Origin: Callipepla californica brunnescens
Lineage: Eukaryota > Chordata > Aves > Galliformes > Odontophoridae
DNA: 64,000 nucleotides
Direction of reading: 5' to 3'
NCBI GenBank assembly: GCA_023055505.1
Contig: JALIRH010000027.1
Coordinates: forward strand, 4,166,501-4,230,500
The notes below the pieces were generated by a model that searched no databases, had not been told where the DNA came from, and saw only the letters and a program-made list of their open reading frames with translations. Shown in pieces: positions 1 to 11,900 of the stretch. Numbering within the stretch: position 1 is the stretch's first letter; each line of letters opens with the position of its first letter. The translations under genes were made by a program, and so were the position numbers.

Positions 1-3000
1 ACAAACTACGATTTTGCTGGGCAGCTTTCACCTTCTCATCAGCACATATTTTAATCTCAGTACTGTAATACCAGTGTGAATTTAGGAGATGGTTGTCAGA
101 AAGATTAAAACTTTTAAAATGTGAACTGTTATGCTCCCACCAGCAACATTGCTCGCATTTCATTGTATTATAGATTGTGCATATTTTGCACTTTTTTCCA
201 ACCTACTTTTTAAATAAAAATGATGTATATGTGATTAATTGACATAGATTGGGTAATATTTCCAGTAAAAATTTCAACAAACATGGCTTAAAAAAAAAAA
301 GGTCAACTGTTTTTAGAAAAAGGAGTATTTCAACAATTTACCATCACGTTTGGAAAAATTATTTTCAGGAAAGTGTCTTTTTTTAACAAAAATATTTTTC
401 TTAGAAATAGCATTGGTCAGCTCCATTAATGATATTGGGAGGGTATGAAGTGACAATGAGCCAATCATGAAAAATGGACAGAAAACAAACACAGAATCAT
501 TCCAGCCCTGGATTGCATTTTAGTTATATTGGAGACCTTCCAGAGCTTCCATTTTTCCACCAGTATTTAATGGGCTCTCTGTTTGCATTTATGTTTTCCT
601 GATCCTTCAGTCTACAGAAATGGCTGTCTCTGGCCATGCTCTGGTAGCATCACCACCTTCATCTCATCTTCTCTTTTGTGCATGTGTGTGTTTGTACCTT
701 TTATTCCTGAAACAGTAGGAAGGAAATGCCTCAGTAAAAATGCATAGAGGATAAACAGAAAAAATAAATTTGGAAATCAGGGTTTTCAGAGACCAGAAGA
801 GACTCCATCAGTGGATGTAGCTTCTACACGCACTCCCTGGAAAAATTCCCTGCCCCAGAGAGTTTATGCCAATTAAAATCGAAAGAAATGACATCAGTGA
901 AATTAACCTAAATTTTGCTTGACCTGGAATCTAGGTCAGTTTAGATCATCGTCTTACCACGGCTGTCCAAGATTCAAAGCCATGTGGAGAGCCATAGGAA
1001 CAGAGGTGTGCTTCAGAGCAGAGGTAGGGACAGCATGTTCAATGGTCAGCAGTTCTCCTGTTGCTACCCACGCATGGCACGGTACCCAAGTGCTTGGCAG
1101 GGACTGTAGGTGGCTCCTAAGCCCCAGTTGTGATCTTTTAGTTACTGAGATGATGGTGTTTCTGTCACTTGCTCATTATTAGCTGGCTCTGACATTGAAA
1201 ACATGAAGATAAGAAAACAAACTGTCAGTTGCCCACTTTTTTCAGTGCTTACCATCTTGAAATACAGCTTTGAGATATTCTGCTTTTTGTTCTTGTCGTA
1301 GCGATTTGTGCTCTTAGTCCTTGTGCATAACAGTTAGCAATCATCAGAACAGAAAAAAAAATTGCATTAAAGTAGTGGAAGTAGTGGGGGAATGAACAGC
1401 ATATGAAAGTTCCATGTCACTTACATGGGATATTTTATGTTTATTTTACATTCCCTGAGACCCTGAGATGGACACAAGTCCAGCATTATGTTCTTAACGC
1501 TTTTAGCAAAGCAGCATAATACTTATTTATTTGTTTGAGTACTGCAAGCACACTCAATTAACTATTTTCCACTTCTTCGATTAAGGCAAATGGCCCTTGC
1601 AAGCAAGCTCAGTACCTTGTCCTGCAAAGCTTCTTCTGATCAAATGGTGGCAGTAGGTTGCTTTGTTAGAATAATTCCTCCATGGATTTACATGCCCCAC
1701 CCTCATGTAAATAGAGTTGGGATTTAGAAGGTGTGAGCTGGCATGGCAATGAAGTCTGCAAAATGTAAGCTGCAGTAGCCCTTTTTCCAAAGTCTTGACA
1801 GTAAGCAGAGTTAAGTAAGAGACTGGGATCTCATTCAATATCTGTGAGTGGGAGAAGTGTTGGGGAAAATAGAGTCATGCATTGCTCTAATCCAGTCTTC
1901 CCTTGTAGTTCGCTGTGGTTTCGGTTGTTTTTGTTTGTTTGCTTTAATGGGGGTGTGGGTTTGTGCTGTTGGATGCGTTCCACAGGAATAGCTGTGAATC
2001 GTCACAATATCGCTGTAGGGTGTGGGTGGCAACCAACTGAATGCTATCTAGTGCGGTTCCTAAAGGTGGGAGGGATGCAGGGGAACCTTTCAGAGCATCT
2101 GTGTGCTGTCCAGAGAAATGACAGCTTCCAAAGACTTCAGTCGCTAACAGTCCAGAATAGTCAGCACTATGCTTAGAAACAAGTCTAATTACACATTTAG
2201 CTGTACTTTCTCATTCTTTGGGACTCAGCCCGAACACCAACTCTCAGAATCTGGAAAGAAATCTCTCTTGTAGTGTTAGCTTATCCCGCACCTGGCTGCT
2301 ATGGGGTGCTTTCAGCTCCACTGAGGCTGCTTGTGCCAGTCATTGAAAATCTTGGGTGCTTCTTACCCCTGGGAAACAATTGGCACAACGTACCTGCCAT
2401 CGCCATGCTGCAGACAGCTGTAAATTGTTCAGTAATTTTAGATAGTGATAAGGAAACTTCCCCACCCTTCTCCTCCGATGGTGGGACAGATCTGCTCGGA
2501 TTATGCCATTCCTTGGCAGGCACTGGAGATCTGTATGTGCAGCTGCCTGGCATTAAGAGATTAACCATTAATTTCTATAGACCCTCACACTAGGTGATTT
2601 TTCTTATTGTGTTTAACACTACCCCTGTCAACTTCTCTTTCCCAAGTGGCATCTATTTTTTATTTTTTATTTTTTTTGTGGTGCTTTAAAGTGATGTGTT
2701 GACATCAATCCAGAAAAATAAAAGCCCGTGTGAATTGTTCTCAGACTTTGTGTACTTCCTGAGCTCAGTTCAAAGCGTTGATTGCTCTGGGGCAGAGAGA
2801 GGACAAGGAGCACAAGCACTGCCAAATTGGCATTGCGTTCAAAAGGGGACTTCTGCACATCTGAGTGAGGTTTGGATCAAACCCTTGCAGAAGAAAAATG
2901 AAGACACTGAAACATAGTCAGGCTGGAGAGATTTCCTACCTGCACTGCAGGACGTTGTGCAGCCGTGGGCAAGTGGGTGAGAATGGGATTGAGTCGATCA

Positions 3001-3190
3001 AGCCACCACGTTGTGCAGGCTCCCATGGTAATCAACAGGAGTATGAATCATCCCTCTTAGACAGCTGTCCAAGATGAGTGGGCTGAATTGTTTTCTGGAT
3101 GTGTCTGTCTCCTGTATTAATTACAGAGAGTTTAGGTAACCGATTTGGACAGGTCCCTGGTTTTTAGGCGGCAGAATGAAAGAAAACAAT
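1..3190. other. Non-coding unique sequence, no gene recognised
   Basis: No coding region, RNA gene or mobile element is recognisable. The longest reading frame is 110 codons (1844-2176, plus) and has no familiar domain. The only low-complexity features are short A runs (about 291-300) and a T-rich tract near 2652-2676. CpG dinucleotides are rare, for example three in the first 420 bases, as expected for methylated vertebrate bulk DNA. Confidence 0.7.
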
Positions 3191-3194
3191 TCCA

Positions 3195-3300
3195 CCCTAG
3201 GTCTTTCTCTGCCTCAGCTGTCCACCTGTATAACGCAGATTATTTATGTGCCTGATTTTTGATGGTAAACTCTTCATGGTGTGAACATGTCAGGATTTAA
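3195..3300 (+). repeat. Degraded MIR/L2-type ancient repeat remnant (possible)
   Basis: The stretch 'tctctgcctcagctgtcc' followed by 'acctgtataacgcagatt' resembles the MIR/L2/L3 core 'tctgtgcctcagtttcc...catctgtaaaatggggat'. About 40 bases further on, 'gtaaactcttcatgg' resembles the 'gtaaactctttggggc' motif seen downstream of this core in L2/L3-type 3' ends. Having both motifs in the right order and orientation is better evidence than either alone. Divergence is high, as expected for an element that stopped moving before birds and mammals diversified. The match is from memory of the family consensus, and a profile search would settle it. Confidence 0.5.
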
Positions 3301-4105
3301 TGCTGCATGCACCACTGGGGATTTGAATTCAGTCCTCTTTTCTTTGCAATAAGAGATATGAGTGAAAAACTTGGGAGCTGCAGGTGAGTGATCCTCTGAA
3401 CTCCAAGGTGTGCCTGTGTCGTAGGTCATTGTTTTCATGGGAAATAAGGGCAAAAGCAGCTTTTTCTGGGGAAATAATTAAATGGCTGAGAACCTTCTTT
3501 TTTAACATCCTGTGTTGTCTTTGACAGCGTGTGGAAATTCAGGAGGGCAGGGCTTGTAGTTGCTGTAATAAGTTGTGTTCGAAGATAAGCACAGTTTACA
3601 TAAAGAAGTTCTGAAGTTTTCTGATCAAAACTCATGATTAGGGGTTTCCACATTTATTATTTTGTTTAGTAAGAAAACCTTGTTTTCAAGTACTCAGGCA
3701 ACTTGGAAGCCTGCAGCCATTGAAAACTTTGCCCACATCTTTTTTTTCCTTTCAGATGTGAGCACTTATTGTCAAGAGTTACAAGAAGTTTTATTTGCTT
3801 GCTTTGCTTTCCATGTGCGGTCTCCTTAGATTTGTTACAGGGACCAGTAGTTTATTTTTATTTTGAGTAATCGCTACAAAAACCTACAAATATGCATAAT
3901 GTTATTTGGACATCATTAGAACCTGTGGGGGAGTCACCCAAAGCAGTTTGGCTTCCAAAGACAAGTAAAAGTAACATGGAAGCCCTCTTGCCCTGCACTT
4001 TCTCAGCAGGAAGAACAAAGCTGTGGTTCAGGACAAAGCCTTCCTTTGGTAACAGATGCCCAAGTGTTATCATCCAGATCTGAACGCCGTACTCTTCGTG
4101 GTAGG

Positions 4106-4131
4106 AGTTTCCATTTCCAGTTTCCATTTCC
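4106..4131. repeat. 13-bp tandem duplication
   Basis: The unit 'agtttccatttcc' occurs twice back to back with no mismatch. This is a typical small slippage duplication. No function is implied. Confidence 0.85.
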
Positions 4132-7100
4132 CTTCCTGCAGATACTCACAGGAGTCCTGATAATTGCCATGCCGTGCTTTTTTCCTTCCAAAGAAACAAC
4201 AAATGCTGTCACTGGTGGGTTGAGTCACCTAGACGTTTTGGTGCTCAAAGAAAACCTGGCAATGACCTCGCACTCCATCTAACCTCACCTCCATTCAGTG
4301 GGCAGAGGCTCCCCTCGGCTCCGTGCAAGATACAATCACATTTTGTTTCTTCATTTGCCAGATTCTTGCTGGTTTTAAAGACATGACTCCATTAGGCCAC
4401 TCTGGGTATAGCACGGCGTCTCCCAGCTTGGGCGGCTGCCTGGGCTTGGGTGATTGATTGGGGCTTTGATCACAAGAGTCAAGACAAGTCTGCAAGGGTA
4501 ACCGTGCTCTGCGCTCGCTCTATGTTGAGCCTAACCATATGATTTGTATGAGTGCATGTTGTCATATACTCCTGGATTAATGTGCTGCACTGCCGTATGA
4601 AATAACTCCACTTCCCACTGAATAAGAAGACTTAGGAGTATCTTAGCACAGTTTCATAGCATGTTTAAAAAGATGGAAAAAGAGCTTTTCCAAATACTTT
4701 GAGAGAAGGAGAGCAGATACAAACATGTATTTTGCTCTTTAAACTCATATGACAAGATGGAAAACATGGTCTGTACATCAGCTTGGCTTCTCTCAGGAGT
4801 TGCTCCTTCTCCAACCAGCCTCACCTATGGTTGGAAGCAAACAGACACTCTTTCTAAAAACAAGTACGAGCGACAAAAATTGAAGGCGTCGCAACCACAA
4901 GAATGTCCTTGTTGTTTTGTGCACATCGCTGTGTTTCTATAAATACCAGCCCAGCTGCTATTGAAATATTCTTCAAGTTTTTTTGATTATTCTATTCTAC
5001 TCATGTGTCCATATTAAATGGGTTGTTTTCATAAGGCCAAAATACCTCTTTCCAATGAACTGAATTTAGCATTCAGCAAATGCTGCTCAACCATCCCTCA
5101 GACCATTACGTTTGTAAGTTATTTTGGGGGTTTGGCAAAGTCATTAGCATCAGCTTCAGAACAGCCCTTCAAACTGTGTGCTCAGCTAAATTCGCTTAAT
5201 ATAAAAAAATATTTAACAGTCCAACCAAGTCGCCCACCTTCCTTTTTGCTTCCCAATCTGTGGGATTGTTTTCAACTAAAATACCACGTGGGCGTATATA
5301 TTCTACTTGCTTGTCCAAATGGATGTGGATTATTATGATTAATTTGCTTGCATCTACATTCTCCTGAAGGACATTTTGGGAAGAAGAACACACACCTTAT
5401 ATTTCACATAGAAGCTTCTATATGTTTAATAATTAGAAGTGTCCTCTGATATGTAGGAATCTAGGGGCATGGATTGGAAATCAGGTGAGTCAGCAAGTCT
5501 GTAATCCCCTGCACTCTGAAATGGTCACGTAATCCATAGCCAGTCTTGTAGGATCCAAGGAAACATCAAGTCCAGAAGCAACCACATACCACAAGCCTTA
5601 AGGCATCTATTAGGAAAAAAAAAAAGGAACTGCTTACTGTCTTGTATGAAATTGAAAGGCAGACAATCAGTAGAAATCCTTACAGTGGCTGGTGTTTTTA
5701 AAATGCCTCAAAAAGCATTGTTCTACTGTACTTAGAAACTATAGATAGTTGCTAAAAATGCCCCAAGATATGGCATTTTAAAAATGCTGTGGGATCCAGT
5801 CAGCCTCTTCAGACGTGTGGACCTCCAGTAAGAGGTGCTGTGTTTCTACAACTCGATATTACAATTTACAGTGATTTATAATATTTTATCATAAAGTCAA
5901 TACTGCCTGGTTCATTGATAAGATTGGGTTTTCAGTTTGATATTAATTTTCCCTATCATGTTTGCCGTTCAAAAAGGAATACAGAAGACCCTTATACTTA
6001 AGACATGACAACAGAAAGACTTAGAATTAGGGATCAGCACAAAATTTCCCAGAATCATAAATGATTTGAGTCTGGGTGTAAGATCTGAATCAAACTCAAA
6101 GGTGAATTTCTGGAAGCTGAGATTGAACTGAGAGAGCTTTATTCGCTTCTTTATGCTTAGCTCCTAACTCTTCCTCTCCTCACTAGTTTTAGTTCCTCTA
6201 TTGTATTTCTCTCAACTGTTCTCCTGGTATTTCCTTCCCAAATAAAACATTTCCCCAGTTTTCTAAGGCTGACAGTCTACTTGAAACCAAAATCGTTATG
6301 TTGAGTGTACTTTTATCTTGTCTGCACTGTTCAGAGCCAGGGGTGCTACTGTGGGAGCTCTGCTGGGGCTGGGCTGGGTGTCCCAGCTCAGCTGGGCTGA
6401 GTGTTGGGACATCTGGGTGCTCACCTCGTCAGCAATCTCATCCTGCAGGGGCTGATGCCTCCTGGTTTGAATGGGATCTGAGCCTGCAAGTGTCCTCTGC
6501 ATTTCATGAATGAAGATGTTCTCTGTTTCTGTGTCATGCAGAATCGCTATTTAACTTCTGTCTTCCCATCTCAGGGATGCTGCTGCTCTTTCTCCCACCT
6601 GCGGCTGTTTCTCAGCTCATTAGTGTTCGCTGCCGTGTCCTCTGTGCCACATCCAATGCTAATGGAGTCATTCCTCAGCATTGCTGCTAGGCTGGAATTG
6701 TTGGCACCTGCCAACAACAGCAAAATCAGATTTTCAAATTTGTGTTCCTAACTCCCTGCACAAGGCTGATGTTTCTTCAGCCCTTGCTCTCTTCCCAGTC
6801 TCCACGTGTACCTGAGGTGCCCATGGTGGAGGCCCAGTATTTAAGCCATGAAGTTCAAGGGTTGTTATCTTGTTCTACAGAGACTGGCTTCTTTGTGTCA
6901 TTGCTGTGTTCCTGGCCAGGAAAGTCATGTGCTGAAAACTGCCCTCGTGACACCTAAATAGTGGATAAACAGAAACCGTTCATTTTAGCTGCTTATATCA
7001 TTCTCCAGGCTCCTTAAACAAGTACTGCTCACTGAATATCATGAGCTCTTGATGGATGGATGAACACTGCCTAACCAAATCTGCAGAAAGAATTTTGCTG

Positions 7101-7739
7101 GCAATTATTTTTTCTGTCTTTTTCACTTACTTAGTAGATTAAATATATAAAAATCGTTCCCTTTCACTTGTGGTCCAGTGTAAGCAACCTTGTGACCTTT
7201 GTTGCCTTGGAATTTATACATATGAAAAATTTTTGCTTCCAATATTTTCTAGAGATTTGGAAGTGACTGTTGCCCTTTAATTCTGCTTAATCTGCACTTC
7301 ATGGAGGGTGGAAATGAGAAAGAGCAGGAGTGATTCTGTGTGCTTTTAGTAGTCTACATTACTCATTTAAAATCAAGCTGGGACTAAAGTAAGCAAGGAG
7401 TGAATTTGCATTTCAGCACAGTGTATTTTCATCTAACATCATCCAGGAGGTTTCCCTGGTACAGGGGCTTCTGGCAGAACTCCTCCTCTATCCCTGTTTG
7501 CTTCTCAGCTGTGGTGATGTACAAGGAAATGGAGCAACCAGATTTGGCCGATGGTTCCCCAGACATCTGGCAGATGCTGTGCTGGGTCAAACAGTTATAA
7601 GAGACTTTTTCAAGTAGATACGATCTGAGCCACAGGATTCAGATCATCAGACCAACTTTGGGGGCGTGTGGTTTTGGTTTGGACCCATCTGACTTTTAAT
7701 GTCAAGTTCTTCTTGTTTCAGTGCGCAGATTGGCTGTGC

Positions 7740-7754
7740 AAAAAAAAAAAAAAA
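7740..7754. repeat. Poly(A) run
   Basis: There are fifteen consecutive A residues, followed by more A-rich sequence to about 7785. I see no upstream retrotransposon body or target-site duplication, so this is annotated only as a homopolymer and not as a retroposed tail. Confidence 0.9.
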
Positions 7755-8948
7755 TAAACACTGGAAAAAAAACAAAACAGCTTTTCATATGGACAAAACA
7801 TCAGATCCCTCATGTGTTCAGTCTGAAATTTTCCAGGGCAGTTGGAACACTTCTGAGCAGCCCCATGAAAGACCCCCTCCAAAGGCCGGAGTTTATTTTT
7901 GACTTTTACCCAAATTCTCAGGGGGAGGATTCACTGCTGGGGTAAGCAGGTGTGATTCTCCTGACTAACAGTTGTCTTGAAGGGAAAGTTGCAAATCGAT
8001 TGGTTCTATTTTCAGTGAGAATTTTTTTTTTTCTTCTCTCAAACTGTCCAGAGCAATCTGTTATGTGCATAGCTGGCAGAAACAAGAGCAAAATCTTGTC
8101 ACTCCTTGCCTTTCTTCTTTTCCCTTCCTGCTTTTAGTTTATTGCTCTTGCCTGTTGGGAACTTTTTCTTCTTTTGGATTCTAAGTGCACCAAGACAAGA
8201 GTAGTGTGTCACTGATCTGCCTCTTCCAACAGTTGCATTATATGCTTTTGTGCTTGGTGTGTGGGTGGAAGAACAAGCTGGAGTTTTTCCCGTGGATAAT
8301 CTCTCTGCCAACAAGCAAACACTGCATTATGTGTAATAATGAATAATGATTCACTGAGATGTTGTTAGCAATCCCCAGAAATGCCAATGACTCTCATGCA
8401 AGTTTACATCCCATGCACTGATGTCCCATAATTGCTTCTAATTCTGCAATCTCCAGTGCTTCAGAAGGAGCAAGATACAAAACATTGAACCAGATTATGT
8501 ACTGAGGGTGAATGAAGCATGTTTTTTCTATGCAGATATTCAACAAAATGCCCAAGATCAATATAATGTGATGCAGGCAAATAAGACGAAGACCAACAAA
8601 ACTCTTTCTAAACTTAAAACAACTATGAATATTTCAATTAATTTTTCATCCTCAGTGTTGTCTTGAGAGAGTTCTTATACATTCAGATGACTTTTACTTA
8701 ATTTTGGAGCTTTCTGTGCAGTTACTGGTGAAAGCTGAGCATCTTCATGTAGGAATTCCCCCCACCTATCTCAGCTTGGGATGGGATAAGTTGTAATCTG
8801 GAAGAAGTCTCTCTCCTTTGACTACAGCTGGATAGGACTGTTATCTTTGATTGTAAACTTAAATATTTGATGGAAGTACTTGGATGAAAGAAATCTAGAT
8901 TTACTACTCGGATATGGAAAGTATGGTTTTCTTATTTGTTTGCATATT

Positions 8949-8952
8949 TGTT

Positions 8953-8985
<33 letters not shown>

Positions 8986-8991
8986 TTTTTT
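8949..8991. repeat. (TTTTG)n simple repeat
   Basis: Several consecutive TTTTG units are flanked by T-rich sequence on both sides. Pentanucleotide runs like this often grow out of T-rich tracts or the poly(A) tails of old retroposons. No recognisable element body adjoins it. Confidence 0.9.
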
Positions 8992-11900
8992 CCAGTGCAT
9001 AATAACTTTGTGCCCTACCTAGTTAGACAAATCCATCATTTCTCTTGGCAAAAAAACCCCACTGCCTACAGCCAAGATTCTCATCTGGAAGTACATCTAC
9101 CAACACATTTATCAGCCCTGATGAAGGTGGTGGTGTTCTCCTGAAGGCTTTGTGGGTAACTCATGAATCCCACAGTTACAAAAAAAATAGAACAAATGAA
9201 AAGTGCAGTATTTATTTTACCTTACTATTAGGAAATTTCTGGGCATTCTACTATATCCTCCACAAGGCCTTCAGGTAGTGTCCTACTGGTAGAAATAAAC
9301 TGAAATATTCTAGTTGAGTTTGTGCTGATTTTATGCTTAATAATGAAGATAGTCTGATGTTAATTTCCACAGAGCTGGTTTCAGTATAAACCAGCAGAGC
9401 TGTCTTACAAATCACTGCCTTTTTCATGACAGGACAGCAAGATGGCAAGGCAAGGGCTATAAATTATATTTAGTTTACTTAAGAAATAAGCCGGCATCAT
9501 CAACATAGGAAAGACATCCAGCATCACTTCTACCATGAGCGTGCAGTCCAAGGAAAGCAAATAACTAGCAACAAAAATCTCAGAGGGAGCCTTCCTGGGG
9601 CATTCACAGGTCCTCATGGAAGAACAAAAAATGGTCCACGATCCATCATTCATAAGTTCACCGATCGTATCGGGCTGTTTATAACCGAACTTGGTTTCAT
9701 GTGGTGCCAGACAAAGATGTAAACACTGTCTGGTGCCGGCAAGGAACATCACAACCCACGTTGTACTGCGCCGCGCTCAGACAGATTGCATGGGAATGAG
9801 AAGGGGTTTTATTTGGGGGATAAATATCAGTTTAAATCTCTGAAAATCATTGTTTCAGTACAGTATTGGGGGAGTCATTCAATGCAGACTGGGCTGTTTT
9901 TCCGTAATTGCTTCTGCAAGTCTGTGGCTGACGAAAGGCTGCCAGGGTGTGTTTGGATATAGGCCTCCAAGTTCCAAGGGCTTTAGGCTCCTGGGACTGC
10001 TCCCCTAGGTGAGGGGAAACAACTGCTGCTTAACGGCAGGAAAAGCACGGCCAACAGTCAGCAAGTTGTTTGTAGCAGAGACTATCGATACCCCCACACC
10101 ATGCACAAGGTAGAGAAAAGGATCTTGGAACAGGATAAAAGAGAGACATCTGCGATTTTTTTTTAATAAATGCCTCCCCAACAATAGCATGTAAGCACCA
10201 GGGATTAATAAAGGGTTTAACCCTGTGTGTGTTTTCTTAAACTCAGTATTTGATAAAATGTATAGCAGTGCTGCTAGAGCTCAGTATCACAGTCAACCGT
10301 CTGTCCATACTGGTTTGTCCTACCAGTCCAACTTGCTTTGCTCAGCTGTGGCATTTGGCAGTACCAAAATGAAATGGCCAAAGCACCAAGTGAGCTCTCT
10401 GCCTGGTTCTCAGGAGACAAACTCAGCTTTGCCTCATTTCCTTCACCAGGTAGTGGAGCTCCAAGTCAGGTCACCATGCAGTGTCTCATAGCAAACACAT
10501 CAAGACAGATGAATTCTGGTCAAAAAAGCGTGGCTTTGTAGAACATCCGTTTTTTACCCTACTCCCAGAGAAAGCTGACCCACTAAGTGACTGTGGATTT
10601 GTCTGTCTCAGCACCACCACTGCTTTTGTGTCTGGAATGGAGGAAAGAAGGATAGAAGTTCTAATCCTGTTTTTGAAGTTAGGTGGAAATTCAATGCTCC
10701 TACTTAATAGCATACATTTCTAATCAGCGAGACTTTTTTTCTGTGTGTACATCACCATTTGTTTATCCTCTGAGAGTTTCCAGCAAGGTTGGCTGTTGGG
10801 TTTTTTTTCATAACACCACGGTTTTTTTTACCTGTACTTTAATCTCAGCCCCAGCTTTGTCAATATTTGGTCTTATCTTAAAGAACTCCAAAGCAGGGTC
10901 AGAAGAAAGCAAACCCTCCCTCCAGAAAGCAAACACCAATTATTTAACCACCTCGGTCAGAAAACACTCGTTGGAGACGTTTGGAACAGAAATGGCAGGA
11001 AAACTCCGTCCTCCAGACAGCACTGTGTTGTGGCATAGACCCCCCACCCCCTTCCCCCAAACTGCTGTTGACATGGAACAAATGCTGTATTTTGGCTCCG
11101 TGGGCAGAGCACCACTGCTCTGCTCTCCCTGCAGTGAAAGCCTGGCCCTCTTGAAGCTGAGTTTCTTTTACCATTGGCTACGACAGTTGTCACCTCTGCC
11201 TTTTGAAGTCTGAAAGCACAATCCAAAAGCAGTTTATTGACGACCATTTTATGGAAACCCCATGCAGAAAAGAAGGCAAGATCTTAGAATCAAAGTTTAG
11301 AAAAGGACATACGGAGGGTAAATAGACCAAGTGTAGTTCGGATGAGGATTCTCACCATCAAAACAAAAAGCTTCTGGAACAGCACTGGAGATTGAGCAGT
11401 GGCTGAGAATTTACATTAAAAAAAGAGAGAGATGTTGTGTGTTAAGATAACCTCTCACTGATTGACATAACATCATGATGATGAGGCATCTGTTACAGGT
11501 GCACTGTCCATTTATTTTCTCCACTCATTTCTGCTGTGTATTGAATGGATATTGCTATACATGTGCAAATTGGCCTTCAGTCTGTGTAGCTCTCCTAAAG
11601 CTAGCAATAGCAGTACAGTGGCAACTGGAGATACAGAAATAACAAGCACAGGGCAGACAAATTAAATATACATATATACCTGCCTCACAAAATTACTCTT
11701 ATGGAAATAGCCCATTACAGATGAAAAATCAGAGGGTTCTTGGGCACGTCACGTCACTGGGGACTGCTCATGCAGTGTGGTTCCTATCCTGTTAACCCAC
11801 TCTTCTCTTTAAAGCAAATTACTGGGCTGTGCAGAGGGTTACAGAAGGCAGTGTGTCTGACATCACACACTGTGCACATCTTTCATACTGGGTCCTTTAT

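Larger units (their letters stand above)
3301..8945. other. Non-coding unique sequence, no gene recognised
   Basis: All reading frames are short (at most 106 codons) and unfamiliar. The region holds a perfect 13-bp tandem duplication (4106-4131), a G-rich segment near 6366-6401 with small self-complementary pieces, and a run of 15 A at 7740-7754. No CR1 tail, tRNA box or known small RNA was found. It could be intronic or intergenic. Confidence 0.65.

Noticed and set aside
7740..7754. Poly(A) run as a retroposed gene tail
   Set aside because: No gene-like body, polyadenylation signal at the right spacing or target-site duplication could be seen.
9703..9737. 10-bp stem with two G-U pairs
   Set aside because: Short and wobble-dependent, with no matching small RNA known to me.
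10683..11213. 176-codon plus-strand reading frame
   Set aside because: No recognisable domain, minus-strand frames of similar quality overlap it, and there is no promoter, splice or repeat context. Lengths like this occur by chance in 64 kb.
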